Shown: positions 23,248-37,300 of the stretch, in pieces
Layout: the number at the start of each line of letters is the position of its first letter
How positions within the stretch are numbered: position 1 is the stretch's first letter
Assembly (NCBI RefSeq): GCF_964340395.1
Contig: NC_135554.1
Coordinates: 10,085,475 to 10,149,474, forward strand
Direction: 5' to 3'
Length of the DNA: 64,000 nt
Source: Glandiceps talaboti
Lineage: Eukaryota > Hemichordata > Enteropneusta > Spengelidae
Notes under the pieces: generated by a model
What the model was told of the DNA's origin: nothing
Database searches by the model: none
The model's input: the letters and a program-made list of their open reading frames with translations, nothing else
Program-made: the position numbers and the translations under genes

Positions 23248-26200
23248 GATGATGGTATCGATGACGATGGCGATGCGGATGATGGTGATGATGACAATGA
23301 CGATGGCAATAATGATGTGAACAACGATGATGACGACGATGATCGATCATCATCATATGGAAAGCCGGTTGGGACCATCGTCGTCAACGCTACATTGCAT
23401 AGAAAAAGCCTATCAAAGTCGTCGTCGTCATCGGCTGTTGTCGACGATAAAACTAGCTACACACGCCAATGTGGACCTTCATCGTCGTCGTCATCACCAT
23501 CACCATGCATGCAAATTTGTCGTCATCGTTGGCCAAGTATGTGACATCATCGTTGATGCCTTTTAACAAGTCGTCATCGTCGATGGCCTAATATACTAAA
23601 AATAGCCTATATGCGACACCATCGATGTTGAAAAATGCACATGCGCAGAAGATGTCTTTTAACAAGTCGTCTTCGTCGACGGCCTAAATACTAAAAATAG
23701 CCTATATGCGACACCATCGATGTCGAAAAACGCACATGTGTAGAAGATGCCTTTTAAAAAAGTTGTTGTCGTTGGCAACTTTGCAACATGCATCGTCGTT
23801 GGCCGAGGGCGACGATGACAACAAGAAGTGCATGCACCAATGGCACTCGGACAAAACAGCGTCAACAGCTAGCGCTGAGGACGTAAATGCAACACCGTTA
23901 TCCAACACCGGTACTCGGTGATACTTACCATGAAAAACAAACCCATAAAAAACGTAACGCCTTACGTGTAAATAAACGTGTAGTAAATAAACGATTTTTT
24001 CTTGATCTCTAATTAATGTGTGTCTGATATTACGTTTTATTTGTAGCCCTGTTTGAGAAAAACACAAGTAGGAAAACCAAAACTACACCCAAGGGATCAT
24101 CAAAATATCATAATGATTATGATGACTACGGCTCAAAATGACATGCTAAATTTATTTCCCTACACACTATGACAACTTGACATGATAAATACTGAACACT
24201 GCCGAGTTCCAGGCATGGGGTTAGAAATGTCAGTCATTAATACAACCCAGATTCTTTGAAAATACAAGCTATGAGTATAAACAGCCGGAAATAAACAAGA
24301 TAAAAGTGTTGCATTTACGTCCTCAACGCTAGCTGTTGACGCTGTTTTGTCCGAGTGCCATTGGTGCATGCACTTCTTGTTGTCATCGTCGCCCTCGGCC
24401 AACGACTTTTTTAAAAGGCATCTTCTACGCATGTGCATTTTTCGACATCGATGGTGTCGCATATAGGCTATTTTTAGTATTTAGGCCGTCGACGAAGACG
24501 ACTTGTTAAAAGGCATCTTCTGCGCATGTGCGTTTTTCAACATCGATGGTGTCGCATATAGGCTATTTTTAGTATATTAGGCCATCGACGATGACGACTT
24601 GTTAAAAGTCATCAACGATGATGTCGCATACTTGGCCGGCCAACGATGACGAAAACTTTTGCATGCATGGTGATTGTGATGACGACGACGATGAAGGTCC
24701 ACATTGGCGTGTGTAGCTAGTTTTATCGTCGACAACAGCCGATGACGATGACGACTTTGATAGGCTTTTTATGGAAAGCCAGTTGGGACCATCGTCGACA
24801 ACGCTACATTGCATAGAAAAAGCCTATCAAAGTCGTCGTCGTCATCGGCTGTTGTCGACGATAAAACTAGCTACACACGCCAATGTGGACCTTTATCGTC
24901 GTCGTCATCACCATTACCATAAGTGCAAAAGTTTTCGTCATCGTAACGTTGGCAAAGTATGCGACATCATCGTTGATGCCTTGTAACAAGTTCGTCATCG
25001 TCGATGGCCTAAATACTATGCGACACCATCGATGTTGAAAAATGCACATGCGCAGAAGATGCCTTTTAACAAAGTTGTTGTCGTTGGCAACTTTGCAACA
25101 TGCATCGTCGTTGGCCGAGGGCGACGATGACAACAAGAAGTGCTTGCACCAATGGCACTCGGACAAAACAGCGTCAACAGCTAGCGTTGAGGACGTAAAT
25201 GCAACACTTTTATCTTGTTTATTTCCGGCTGTTTATACTCATAGCTTGTATTTTCAAAGAATCTGGGTTGTATTCATGACTGACATTTCTAACCCCATGC
25301 CTGGAACTCGGCAGTGTTCAGTATTTATCATGTCAAGTTGTCATAGTGTGTAGGGAAATAAGTTTAGCATGTCATTTTGAGATGTAGTCATCATAATCAT
25401 TATGATATTTTGATGATCCCTTGGGTGTAGTTTTGGTTTTCCTACTTGTGTTTCGCTAAAAATATTTTTCTCAAACAGGGCTACAAATAAAACGTAATAT
25501 CAGACACACATTAATTAGAGATCAAGAAAAAATCGTTTATTTACTACACGTTTATTTACACTTAAGGCGTTACGTTTTTTATGGGTTTGTTTTTCATGGT
25601 AAGTATCGCCGAGTACCGGTGTTGGATATCGTTCTGAATTCCGTCACTAAATGACTAATTCCAGGCATTATCATGCAGGTATGCATACACACAATAGTAT
25701 ACAGTGTAACCAGCTACCGGCGGGTAAGCATGTAGTCAAAATTTACGCCAGGGGAGGGAGAGAAATAGGGGGGGGGGGGGGCATGACAAAATTGTGGGTA
25801 CGAAGGGAGTACATGAAAATTCTAATTGTCTAAAGGTGACGTTTAATTTGGTTCAAATCAAGAGCAACATATTTCGTCCACCTCCCCCACCTATGAACCA
25901 TTAGAATTTCCATGTCCTCCCTTCGCACCCACAATTCTTTCATGCCCCTCCCTATTTCTCTCCCGCCCCTGCCGTAAATTTTGACTACATCCTTACCCGC
26001 CGGTAGCTGGCTGCACTGTGTACTATGTATACTATATTGTGTGTATGCGTACCTGCTGATAATGCCTGGAATTGGTCATTTAGTGACGGAATTCAGAACG
26101 TTATCCAACAGTACTCGGCGTCACTTACCATGAAAAACAAACCCATAAAATACGTAACGTTTTAAGTGTAAATAAACGTGTAGTAAAATAAACGATTTTT

Positions 26201-29200
26201 TCTTGCTCTCTAATTTCACCCGACAGTTTTAAATGTGGGACTATGTATGTGTGTCTGATATTACATTTTATTTGCAGCCCGTTTGGGAAAAATATTTTTA
26301 GTGAACTTCCGTTGAACACAAGTAGGAAAACCAAAACTACACCCAAGGGATCATCAAAATATCATAATGATTATAATGACTACGTCTCAAAATGACATGC
26401 TAAATTTATGTTCCTACACATTATGACAACTTGACATGATAAATACTGAACACTGCCGAGTTCAAGGCATGGGGTTAGAAATGTCAGTCATGAATACAAC
26501 CCACCCTGTGATTAGATTCTTTGAAAATACAAGCTATGAGTATAAACAGCCGGAAATAAACAAGATAAAAGTGTTGCATTTACGTCCTCAGCGCTAGCTG
26601 TTGACGCTGTTTTGTCCGAGTGCAATTGGTGCATGCACTTCTTGTTGTCATCGTCGCCCTCGGCCAACGACGATGCATGTTGCAAAGTTGCCAACGACAA
26701 CAACATTTTTAAAAGGCATCTTCTACGTATGGAAAGCCGGTTGGGACCATCGTCATCAACGCTACATTGCATAGAAAAAGCCTATCAAAGTCGTCGTCGT
26801 CATCGGCTGTTGTCGACGATAAAACTAGCTACACACGCCAATGTGGACCTTCATCGTCGTCGTCATCAACATCACCATGCATGCAAAAGTTTTCGTCATC
26901 GTTGGCCAAGTATGCGACATCATCTTTGATGCCTTATTTGCGACACCACCGATGTTGAAAAACGCACATGCGCAGAAGATGCCTTTGCGTCTTCGTCGAC
27001 GGTCTAAATCAAGAATACTAAAAATAGCCTTTGCAACACCATCGATGGAACCCATCGATGGTGTTGCAAAGGCTATTTTTAGTCGCAACTTTGTAACATG
27101 CATCGTCGTTGGCCGAGGGCGACGATGACATCATGCGACATCATCGAGGCAACTTACCAGTGTACATTGACGACGGTGATGTGGCATCATCGATGATGAA
27201 AGCATTGACGATGATGCACCAACGGAATCGACGGTGATGCAAAAAACTTCAGCGTCATGCTGACGACGAAATTGGAAAATTGTAGATCAATGATTCATGA
27301 TGGGGGCAGTGCAGCGAGAATCAGACCATCCAGAACACGTGTGTGCGTTTGTAGATGTACATCTATGATCAAATCAGCATATTTACAACTGTATAGTGAA
27401 GAGCTGAACAACAGAACCACTAACCACTTTATTACTTTGCTAAAACAAAACTGTATAGTGAAGAGCTGAACAACAGAACCACTAACCACTTTATTACTTT
27501 GCTAAAACAAAACTATATAGTGGTAGAGCTGAACACCAGCACCACTAACCACTTTATTACATCGCTAAAACAAAACTGTATAGTGGTAGAGCTGAACACC
27601 AGCACCACTAACCACTTTATTACTTTGCTAAAACAAAACTGTATAGTGAAGAGCTGAACAACAGAACCACTAACCACTTTATTACTTTGCTAAACAAAAC
27701 TGTATAGTGAAGAGCTGAACAACAGAACCACTAACCACTTTATTACTTTGCTAAAACAAAACTATATAGTGGTAGAGCTGAACACCAGCACCACTAACCA
27801 CTTTATTACTTTGCTAAACAAAACTGTATAGTGAAGAGCTGAACAACAGAACCACTAACCACTTTATTACTTTGCTAAAACAAAACTATATAGTGGTAGA
27901 GCTGAACACCAGCACCACTAACCACTTTATTACATCGCTAAAACAAAACTGTATAGTGGTAGAGCTGAACACCAGCACCACTAACCACTTTATTACATCG
28001 CTAAAACAAAACTGTATAGTGGTAGAGCTGAACACCAGCACCACTAACCACTTTATTACTTTGCTAAAACAAAACTGTATAGTGAAGAGCTGAACAACAG
28101 AACCACTAACCACTTTATTACTTTGCTAAAACAAAACTGTATAGTGAAGAGCTGAACAACAGAACCACTAACCACTTTATTACTTTGCTAAACAAAACTG
28201 TATAGTGAAGAGCTGAACAACAGAACCACTAACCACTTTATTACTTTGCTAAAACAAAACTATATAGTGGTAGAGCTGAACACCAGCACCACTAACCACT
28301 TTATTACATCGCTAAAACAAAACTATATAGTGGTAGAGCTGAACACCAGCACCACTAACCACTTTATTACATCGCTAAAACAAAACTGTATAGTGGTAGA
28401 GCTGAACACCAGCACCACTAACCACTTTATTACTTTGCTAAAACAAAACTGTATAGTGAAGAGCTGAACAACAGAACCACTAACCACTTTATTACTTTGC
28501 TAAAACAAAACTGTATAGTGAAGAGCTGAACAACAGAACCACTAACCACTTTATGACTTTGCTAAAACAAAACTGTATAGTGAAGAGCTGAACACCAGAA
28601 CCACTAACCACTTTATGACTTTGCTAAAACAAAACTGTATAGTGAAGAGCTGAACAACAGAACCACTAACCACTTTATTACTTTGCTAAAACAAAACTGT
28701 ATAGTGAAGAGCTGAACAACAGAACCACTAACCACTTTATTACTTTGCTAAAACAAAACTGTATAGTGGAAGAGCTGAACAACAGAACCATTTCTATACA
28801 TGTTAACAAAATTAAAAAAATATGTAGAGGAGCTATTCTGACCGATGGGTCGCTTGTTCCAATAAATATTATTTTTTTCTTGAAACCTTTCTCCTGTTTA
28901 TTTAGTAGGAGTGTGATGTTTGTGTGAATAGTATGACTGTGTAAGAAATTATGAATTACATTCAATACTTTAATCTATAAAATTGTTGATATTTTATTGA
29001 TTAATGTTCTATCACAAAAAATTGAACACATGGCAAGTTCCTAAAATTTAGAATTCTAACAAAAGTTAGGATTGTTTATCACTGTGACAGTGGTTTTCAA
29101 CTTATAGAAATGTCACATTTCTGTCACACCATATTGACTAAAAATACATTTTGGGTCCACAAATGTAAAAAAACAACCAAAATCAAAACACAATGGCTTA

Positions 29201-31356
29201 AATGAGTAACATGTGAATTTCTTGCAAAGTTCCTTCAGTATTCAACATTCTTTAGCATGCATGCAAGGAGTTCAATTCCTCCTGACAAGTGTAAGTGTAA
29301 AGTCACTCTAAAACAGCAATGATTACTGAACTTCTCAAAGATTTGTTGACAATGGGCTTGTTTATTTTGTAATATGTCACACCTGTCATATTCTAAACAT
29401 TACAACATGCCATCAATACCAGGAGTTAACTTTAAGTACAGTTCCTTTGCTTCTGCTGCATTTGTGGGTACACTGTTCCAACCGTTCATCTGACATAGAT
29501 CGTTGGCAATTATTTCAAAGTCTTCATTACCAAAGTTGTCATTGTCACATTGTTGCTGGCAATATGTGAATAGCTCTGAATCTGTATCCACTGTGTGCAT
29601 ATAATCTCTGCAGTTTGGTCGATCTGTAACAAAATAAAGTCTAGTGAATTTCAGTTATTGGTCTATAGAAAATACTGCATACAATACGTTACACTATGCA
29701 CAAACCAAGTTGAAAAAAAAATATGGAGTATATATGCTACTCGTTCTGTGAGTGCATGTCAATGTCACTGGTTTTGCTATGTTCAAAGTGTGAGTCAAAA
29801 AATGTCAATACTTTCCCCATTTTTTCTGTGACATTACTGGCACAGGTAAAATTATGTTATTCTCCAATATTTTTCGTCATTCACCTGGAAAGTTATTGTG
29901 ACCCAAGGGTTGTCACTACTCACGTAGCAACTTGTAGTGACAAAGGCCCCTAGGTCACTCGTATTTCCTGTGGCTGAACAAAGAAAAATATTGGGAATAA
30001 CAGCTAATTGACTTGTACTGAGGTGTATTTCCTACTCGCCACAAACAGTTCCATTCTTGTCATTTTGGTTATAGACAATGTCTATGATGAATAAACAAGA
30101 AACATAACATGGAAAACTTTTCAACTGGATATCCATATGTATGATGTTAAGATGTTGAAATAAATTACAATACATACCTTGAAGTTCTGGACAGGTAAAC
30201 AAAATCTCTGGGATTCCTGAAACAACATCTCCTTTTGTCTGCCTTCGTATTCTGTGGTGATTCCACCTTTCAGCAACTTGATTCAGTTCATGTTGCAGCA
30301 AACGCAAGTAACAAAATTGAATACACATACTGAGGGAAGAAGCATAGAAACATTTAGTAAGTTTTTGAAAGTTTTCCTTCTTGATGAAATATACTGTTCC
30401 AATTTCAAATTTACAAATACAAATCATTAGATTCTTTAAAATTTTGGATAATAGTTGAAAAGTACTTGTTCAGTGAGTTTGCAATGTCTCTTGGATAACT
30501 AAGAATCTGGTTTCCATCTTTTAAGATTTTATGGAGCTGTTTTTGATGTTTCTGGTGCATCTCAGAGTAGCTTCACATTTTTCTAATGCCACCATGGTTA
30601 AATTTGATCAGTGTCTATGAAATATATTATTAACAATTAATATTCACTTTGAATGTGTAGCATGTTACTTGTGAATATTCAATTATCACCCAATGAATAA
30701 TGCATTTCTGCTATCTCCCATGATGCAACAGCCCATAGAAAAGACACTATAAATGCACAAGATCAACTTCATGTTTCTCTGAAATCTGAAGCAATTGAAA
30801 TGTTGGTAAAATAAAATCATGAAATTGCAAATAATTGTAGGTGACATAAGATCATGAAATGACTATCCAGAAACTACAGTTTATGAATATGTGTATGTTT
30901 TCTGGAGTGGTGTTTCCCTTTAATATCTTTTGTTCGACACATTAAAACACAGATCAATGTTTGGAGCAATCCTTTCATTCACACAATTTTACGACTGAAC
31001 ACCAAAACCAACATCCCAACAAAATATCAAAATATTCGGCCCATTGATGTTGTAGTTCAAGTAACACACACACACACATACATGCCTAGGTCATAACATA
31101 GACAGAGCATGCCTGCAACACTTGTAGAAGCCGATAAGTAATATGATGAATAACTTACACATGTAAGGTATTACCAATGCACAGATTTCCACTGAACACC
31201 ATATCCTATGTGAAAAAGAATATTATATTTTCAAAGACAGGAAGAACATGGGATCAGGACACTGTTTGCAGTTACACAAAACTTAAAAATACAGGCCTTT
31301 GAATGAAGGCCAGTTTGTAGGTGAAAATGGACCAGTGTGCAAATGTTTTGACCTGA

Positions 31357-31390
<34 letters not shown>

Positions 31391-34300
31391 TGTGTGGACT
31401 AGATCTCACAAATAACACCAATGGCGTTGCACAACTGTATTTTGCTGTTGCTATAGGAATGATGTTGCTAGGCATACTTTCAAACAACACCATCATTTTA
31501 TATTCATGTCAGCCTCATGACACCATAATAGTAGGACAGACAAATACAAATAATACCAAGTGACAATCTCAAAGTTCTGTCTGTAAGTTCACTATGTTAA
31601 ATGATCTACCAAAATACCACTGATATTATCTTTTTCATACATTGTGAAATTTTGTTCTACAAAAGGTATTACCTTAAAATGATTAATCCACCAGTCTGCA
31701 CCTTTCATTCGTAATATTCCCCACCATCTTTCAATGCGCTGCAAGAAAAGAAAATAATAAGTTGAAACGTTTAATAATGACGTGTCTATCTCAACATGAA
31801 ACTTTGTAACCAGGATCACTGATCTTGATAGTTCATTTACTTGCTTGGTTTGACTTGGTTTGGGGAAAAAGCGCTGTATTTTGTGATGGACTAACCATAA
31901 ACAGTCCATGATCAAAAATATACACCACTCTTTTCATGTTCATTAAAATTAAGATGTAACATTTCAAAATTCAAAGACCAACCCTACAGAGAAATGGTAT
32001 ATTTGTGCTATGGTGGTCTTGCACAATCTTATGTTATCAGTAAAGAAAGTCACTGCTGAGATAAGGGAAGAATTTCTCTGCAGTCAAATACCTAGTAGCT
32101 ACCCTTTCTGAACTTGGATTGGCAAGTAAAATCCACAACATGGCTTGCTGTTTACATAGTAAATTCTTTGGTCAAAGTCAAAATACATCAGCTGGTATCA
32201 GCACATCACCTTGAAAACGCATAGACATTGAAAGTCTACTCCGTGACTAGTTCTATATGCAGACGGTGTACACGATTAGCTAGTCCTAGTTGCAGAAGGG
32301 GAAGGAAGGGTTGACTTATTCTGTCTGCAAGCAGGACTACCATGTCACTATCTTCAGTCTGTTGTAGATGAAAATGAACTTCAGTGCTTTGGGAAGTATC
32401 TCTGCCAAAATGTTCTCTTACAGATAAAATACAACTGTATAATGTCAGCTAGGACAATAGTAGTAACTTAAAATAGCTAAATACCTGATTAGCAGTTGAA
32501 CGACCATACCAGTAGCTGTTTTCAGCGAAGGCATCATCACCATTAGCTCTGAGCAATGCCTGGATTGTCATTATAACACCAGTTTCTGTTCCATGATCTG
32601 CACGTACTATTCGGGGACAACCTTATTGAAAAGCACAGCAAAATGGAAATGGCTTACTACAGGGGTTTTTGTAATGCATAAAAATATTTTGATAATAACT
32701 GAACCTAATTTATTAGTACAATAATACAGGTAAAATAGTTAATACCACACTGGTGTTCCAGGTGAATTGTTCCCACTCAGAGAGAGAGAGGGATCTGTGA
32801 CAAACCTCCTCAAAGACAGTATACAATTTGATTAGACAGTTTGGATGCACATTTCCCAAAAAGAAAAGAGATATAGGACATCATCTTATTCAGTGACTAA
32901 TTATGTGGTAACAGGAAAGGGTGAAATAAAAAAACACTTCATTTAAATGTTTAATTGTATGTATATCTGCAGAGACTCTTAAACTTTGATTGACAACTGC
33001 ACCTTTATGTTTCTTTATGGCATCAACATAAAAAGCAGCAACTTTCTTTGGATCACGGTTGGATGCACATACTTTCAACCATATGACCTTACGAGAAAAC
33101 CTGAAAAAATGAAGACAAATACGGGCAATAATTGGTGAGAATGCCATGAGCTGAAATGTACAAATCTCCTGATCATAACACACCAGGCTTAGATTGAAAT
33201 ATTGAAATCAATAAGAAGACGGAAATTTGTCATGATTAAACAATTAAAGTGAAACACAAGACTTGGTGTTCCTCTGTACCTTAGTGTATGTATGCCAAGC
33301 AAAGGAATGTGCATTTCAAAGCACAGGAATGAGGTTTGGATTTCAGCTTCCGTCACTTTTTAGTTGATTGTGTATTGCAACCTTACATTTGTAATTTTCT
33401 AATTTGTCATCCAGGCAAAAATACCTTGTATTACATCATATTAGTTTACATAAAAGTAATGATTAACATGCAGTTGGCAGTAAAATACAATACTGTGTGT
33501 ATAAACTTGGCTTAGTAGACGGTCCCTCAGTGACACCAACACAGATACACATCACTGGAGTTATATTAAGGCAGTATACTCTGACATATCAAACGGTGCA
33601 ACTTACCCATCAATGCAGCCATGGATTGCTAAACCATAGGGTACAAGTTTATCGTAGCCATCTGTGGAAGAAATATTGTATGTAAGCTATGTGGGTATTG
33701 GTAAGAGAAGAACATCTATTCAAAAACAATGGCCAGATATGCCAAAAGTTTGATTCAGAGAGAGCAAGTCTTCATAGATGACGCAGTTCTGCAGTCCCCC
33801 CCCCCCTCCCTTGAATATTTTACTTCTATATGACTGAATGGATGCCAATTTGGATGTTAGTCCAGAAAACAATGACATGCATATGCACAGGATAGTTTAC
33901 TGAAAGTTTTGTTGAAATTGGTCAGAGATACAGGTGGACACAGACAAAGATGGACAAACAGACAGATGAACACACAGGACCCAAAGTGGTAGATCCTGTC
34001 AACTTTGCCACTGGGGGCCACAAACTGGTGTTAACCAACTAATTTATTTGGACTAGCCTAACTGTAAAATGTAATACTATATTACAATCTTAAAAATACA
34101 TACCATAGTGCCAGACATAATTTGGTCCTTTACATATGTATTCACGCCGTATCAAGCGATGTAAGTGTCGTTGTTGCACTCCTTCCGGGTCCAAAATCTT
34201 TACAATTTGTCGCACGATAGCCCTGAAAGCAGAACATAACATAGGCTTAGCCATCAATCAAAACATTACTAGACTTATTTAACGGAACTGGCTCCCTATT

Positions 34301-37300
34301 CACACGTGACTTGGCAGAAGGGAAACTGTAGTGTTAAAAAAATGTGAACTTTTCGAACAGCACTGAGCTATATTTGGCAAGACAGCACAGTTGATTTATG
34401 AAAGGCAACTTATTTAAATTTGCAGAAACAACATTAGAATAAAACAGACACACAGAAAATTAACATTGTTTTTGTAGGGCTTCTTTTCCTGCCTCATGAT
34501 TATTCAGCAGATATGAACTGTCAAAAGTTGCATGATGAATCATTCATATCAACTTAATACCCATGAGGCAGTAGCCCAGGAGAAAAGAAGCCCTAAAAAG
34601 TAAAACTTCTACTGTCAGTTTTTTGTTGAAAGGTTGTGTAATCTATACGATGTAAACAATACAACAACTCATTAGAATTATACTTTTATGAAATACCTAT
34701 ATTTTCTGGCATAACCTTCACTTTATATTCATTTATATTCGTTATGCTTATTGTAGTGTTAACTTTTCAAGATATCTCAGAAGACTTTCAAGATGATCAA
34801 CTTGACAAGTTTTCTTGGTGACTGAGTGAGATTAATGAAGCATGAAAACTGACATCGGTAGTATTTCTAATATACAATAACAAGATGCACACGGATGTAC
34901 TACAGAGCATGCAGGAAGAAGTATTTACCTTGTCACTTTCAAATTATATTTTGTTCTTAGTATGGCAACCATTTCATTTGCACCAACAGTACTGCCAGAT
35001 CCATTTGTCAATTCCATCTGTAATTTAGCAAATGAATAAGAAAAAGAAGTGCCAATGGCATTGCAGCACAACTGTACAGTTTTTAAAAATGTTTATCCAC
35101 ATTCTGATCTATGTTAGGTATAGGTGTTCATTTGCTGACTATCCAGTTGCCTATACAACCATGTTGTTATCTCTGCAATATATGCGATCATTTGTCTGTT
35201 GCCATGGTTGTGAACTTGTTGCTAGGCAAATGTACATACATGTCTTGTACATTTATTCACTTGTCTATTAATCCCTGTTGCTTTCTTTGTGAAATACACC
35301 ACTGTTTGGCTCTTGCTATTGGCGTGGTCATGGTTACTAGGGATATTTGCATAGATTTTTCAATGTTTACTCACTAGCCTACCAGATGATGTTATGTAAT
35401 CAATATATACTGCCATTTGGTCGTTGTTCAGTGCGTGGTCAAGATTACTAAATGTTTTAAGAATATCTGCAGAATAACCTTTCTAGAAACATCTCACCAT
35501 GTTTCATTCTCATTGACCCAGTACTTCTTGAGATACAAATTTTTTGACCAAAATTCACATTTTTACACATAATTTGCATATCACTGATGAGATCATTATA
35601 TGCTTAATACACCCCTAGATGCACCCCATTAAATTTCAGCCCAATCTGCTGAGTATTTTTGGATTTAAATTTTGACCAACACTCACATTTTTAACCCAAA
35701 ACGCACATCTCTGATGCAGTCATTTTCATATGCACAATTTTCCAAATAGACACCCAATTTGAAAGTAACATGACCACCAAAAATAAAAGCAATCGGTCCA
35801 GCAGTTTTTGACTTTAAGTTGTTCACACACACACACACACAGTCAGACACTTTGCCATGCCTATAGCACTATTGAACGTTATCTGGTCAGTTGTACTAAT
35901 GAAACCGTCACTATTGCAACTAGTTATTGGTCTATAAAAATTAACCAACTTTATGTTTAGCAATAATTAAAAGCATTGTAAGTAGTGAAAGGGCTAGGAA
36001 TAAACTGGCACTTGAAAATATTTAATGCATAGACAGCAAACTGTTAAACAGTTCATTTTTCCACTTCATTTTAACATCATTTTTCAACATTACACTGTAA
36101 AAAGCATTTGGGGATGAGGCAAGAAATTGTCATTTACAAACCTGAACAGCTGATGCAATGTCCTCAATCTCTGACAATGCCTTGGGTCCTTTTCTAAAAA
36201 GGCCAAGCTGGGAAAGGATCCACCTCCTAAAATATGAAAATCTGGAATGAAAAGAGAATGGTATTGGGTAAAGTGACAGCTATTATTCACCTCATTTATA
36301 TAATAGTCTTTCTATTCCAGATTATGTTTGTGAATTTTTTAATTTGGGTGAGACTTGTTCAAGGAATCATAATCATAATTTATGTACTTGACCATCTACT
36401 TAATATTATGTGTCCCTATTGATATTACAACATCAATATACATGTAAACTTGGCTGTTGCTGTCAACATGGTCTTATTGCTAGGTACATGTCTTCATTTT
36501 GTGAATTTTCTAACACTATTATTCTGTTTGCAAAATAAATGTGCATATGGTGTGGTTGTTAGGTGGAATCCAAAATTGTGTGATTCCGATAACATGGTCT
36601 CAGAAAATAGGATAGGTAGGTCAGAAGGCTTAAACTAGGGTCAGGTTATTGGAAAAACTTAATTTATTTTGGCCTTAGGCATATTACATTTATAAAGCTG
36701 GCATCAGAGTCATCATCAGGTTCAGTGTATGACTCAACATCAGATTTAGCATCAAATTAAATAGTGTCAACTTCATTCATACAACAGACAGCTAGTGTTT
36801 GGATCTCAAGAGATGCTCCCAATGAACACCTCCCTGACAGATATCAGAATGTCTCTGTTTTTAGAAAAATTTGTTGCAGAAATTGGCCTGAAGTAAATAA
36901 AATACATATATTTGAATTCATTGCCAAAAGTTAAGCCGATGTGTGTTTGTTTGTGTACTAACATTTCCATTCCAATAATGTACTCTCCTTAGAAAAACAA
37001 AGTTAATTGATTGGCCCGTGACAATTTATTAAGTTGACATTATATTTCCAGACTTTACACTTACACTAAAAACAAGTATAGTTGAAAACATTACTTTGGT
37101 ACTGCCAGCAACTACAAGAAGGATCAAACACTATCTTACACTGAGCCATTCAATCATTCATTTGTGCATCTATTTGTTAAATAAAAAAATAAACCCTGTT
37201 CAATCCCCAAGCAAATTCAATAATGTACTCCTTTTGGTTTAAAAAATGAATAAAGTATATGAGGGGACACACTATTATTGATAGAGGCAAGAAGACATCC

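Larger units (their letters stand above)
23340..27290. mobile_element. Left inverted block: nested, alternating copies of a GTC/ATG-rich foldback element
   Basis: Modules recur in both orientations: TATGGAAAGCCGGTTGGGAC, AGCCTATCAAAGTCGTCGTC, ACTAGCTACACACGCCAATG, AAAAATAGCCTATATGCGAC and GCACATGCGCAGAAGATGCC. A second module of about 400 bp (CCGGTACTCGG through AGCTATGAGTATAAAC) occurs at about 23.9-24.3, 25.2-25.63 (inverted) and 26.1-26.55 kb. The same first-module family in opposite orientation makes up 53.87-55.0 kb. Long ORFs here are artefacts of the trinucleotide-like composition. No transposase is seen within the block. Confidence 0.8.

Noticed and set aside
23117-27128. Many Asp-, His- or Ser-rich ORFs, e.g. 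a 134-codon Asp-rich one at 23140-23544
   Set aside because: They lie in inverted trinucleotide-like repeats, recur in both orientations, and carry no domain signature.
27872-28467. Repeat protein of 21-residue units ([14 protein letters not shown])
   Set aside because: The 63-bp unit is a multiple of three, so the frame stays open by chance; 62-bp units break it repeatedly.
27387-28797. Possible CRISPR array because of regular repeats
   Set aside because: The units are contiguous without unique spacers, and the context is a spliced eukaryotic genome.
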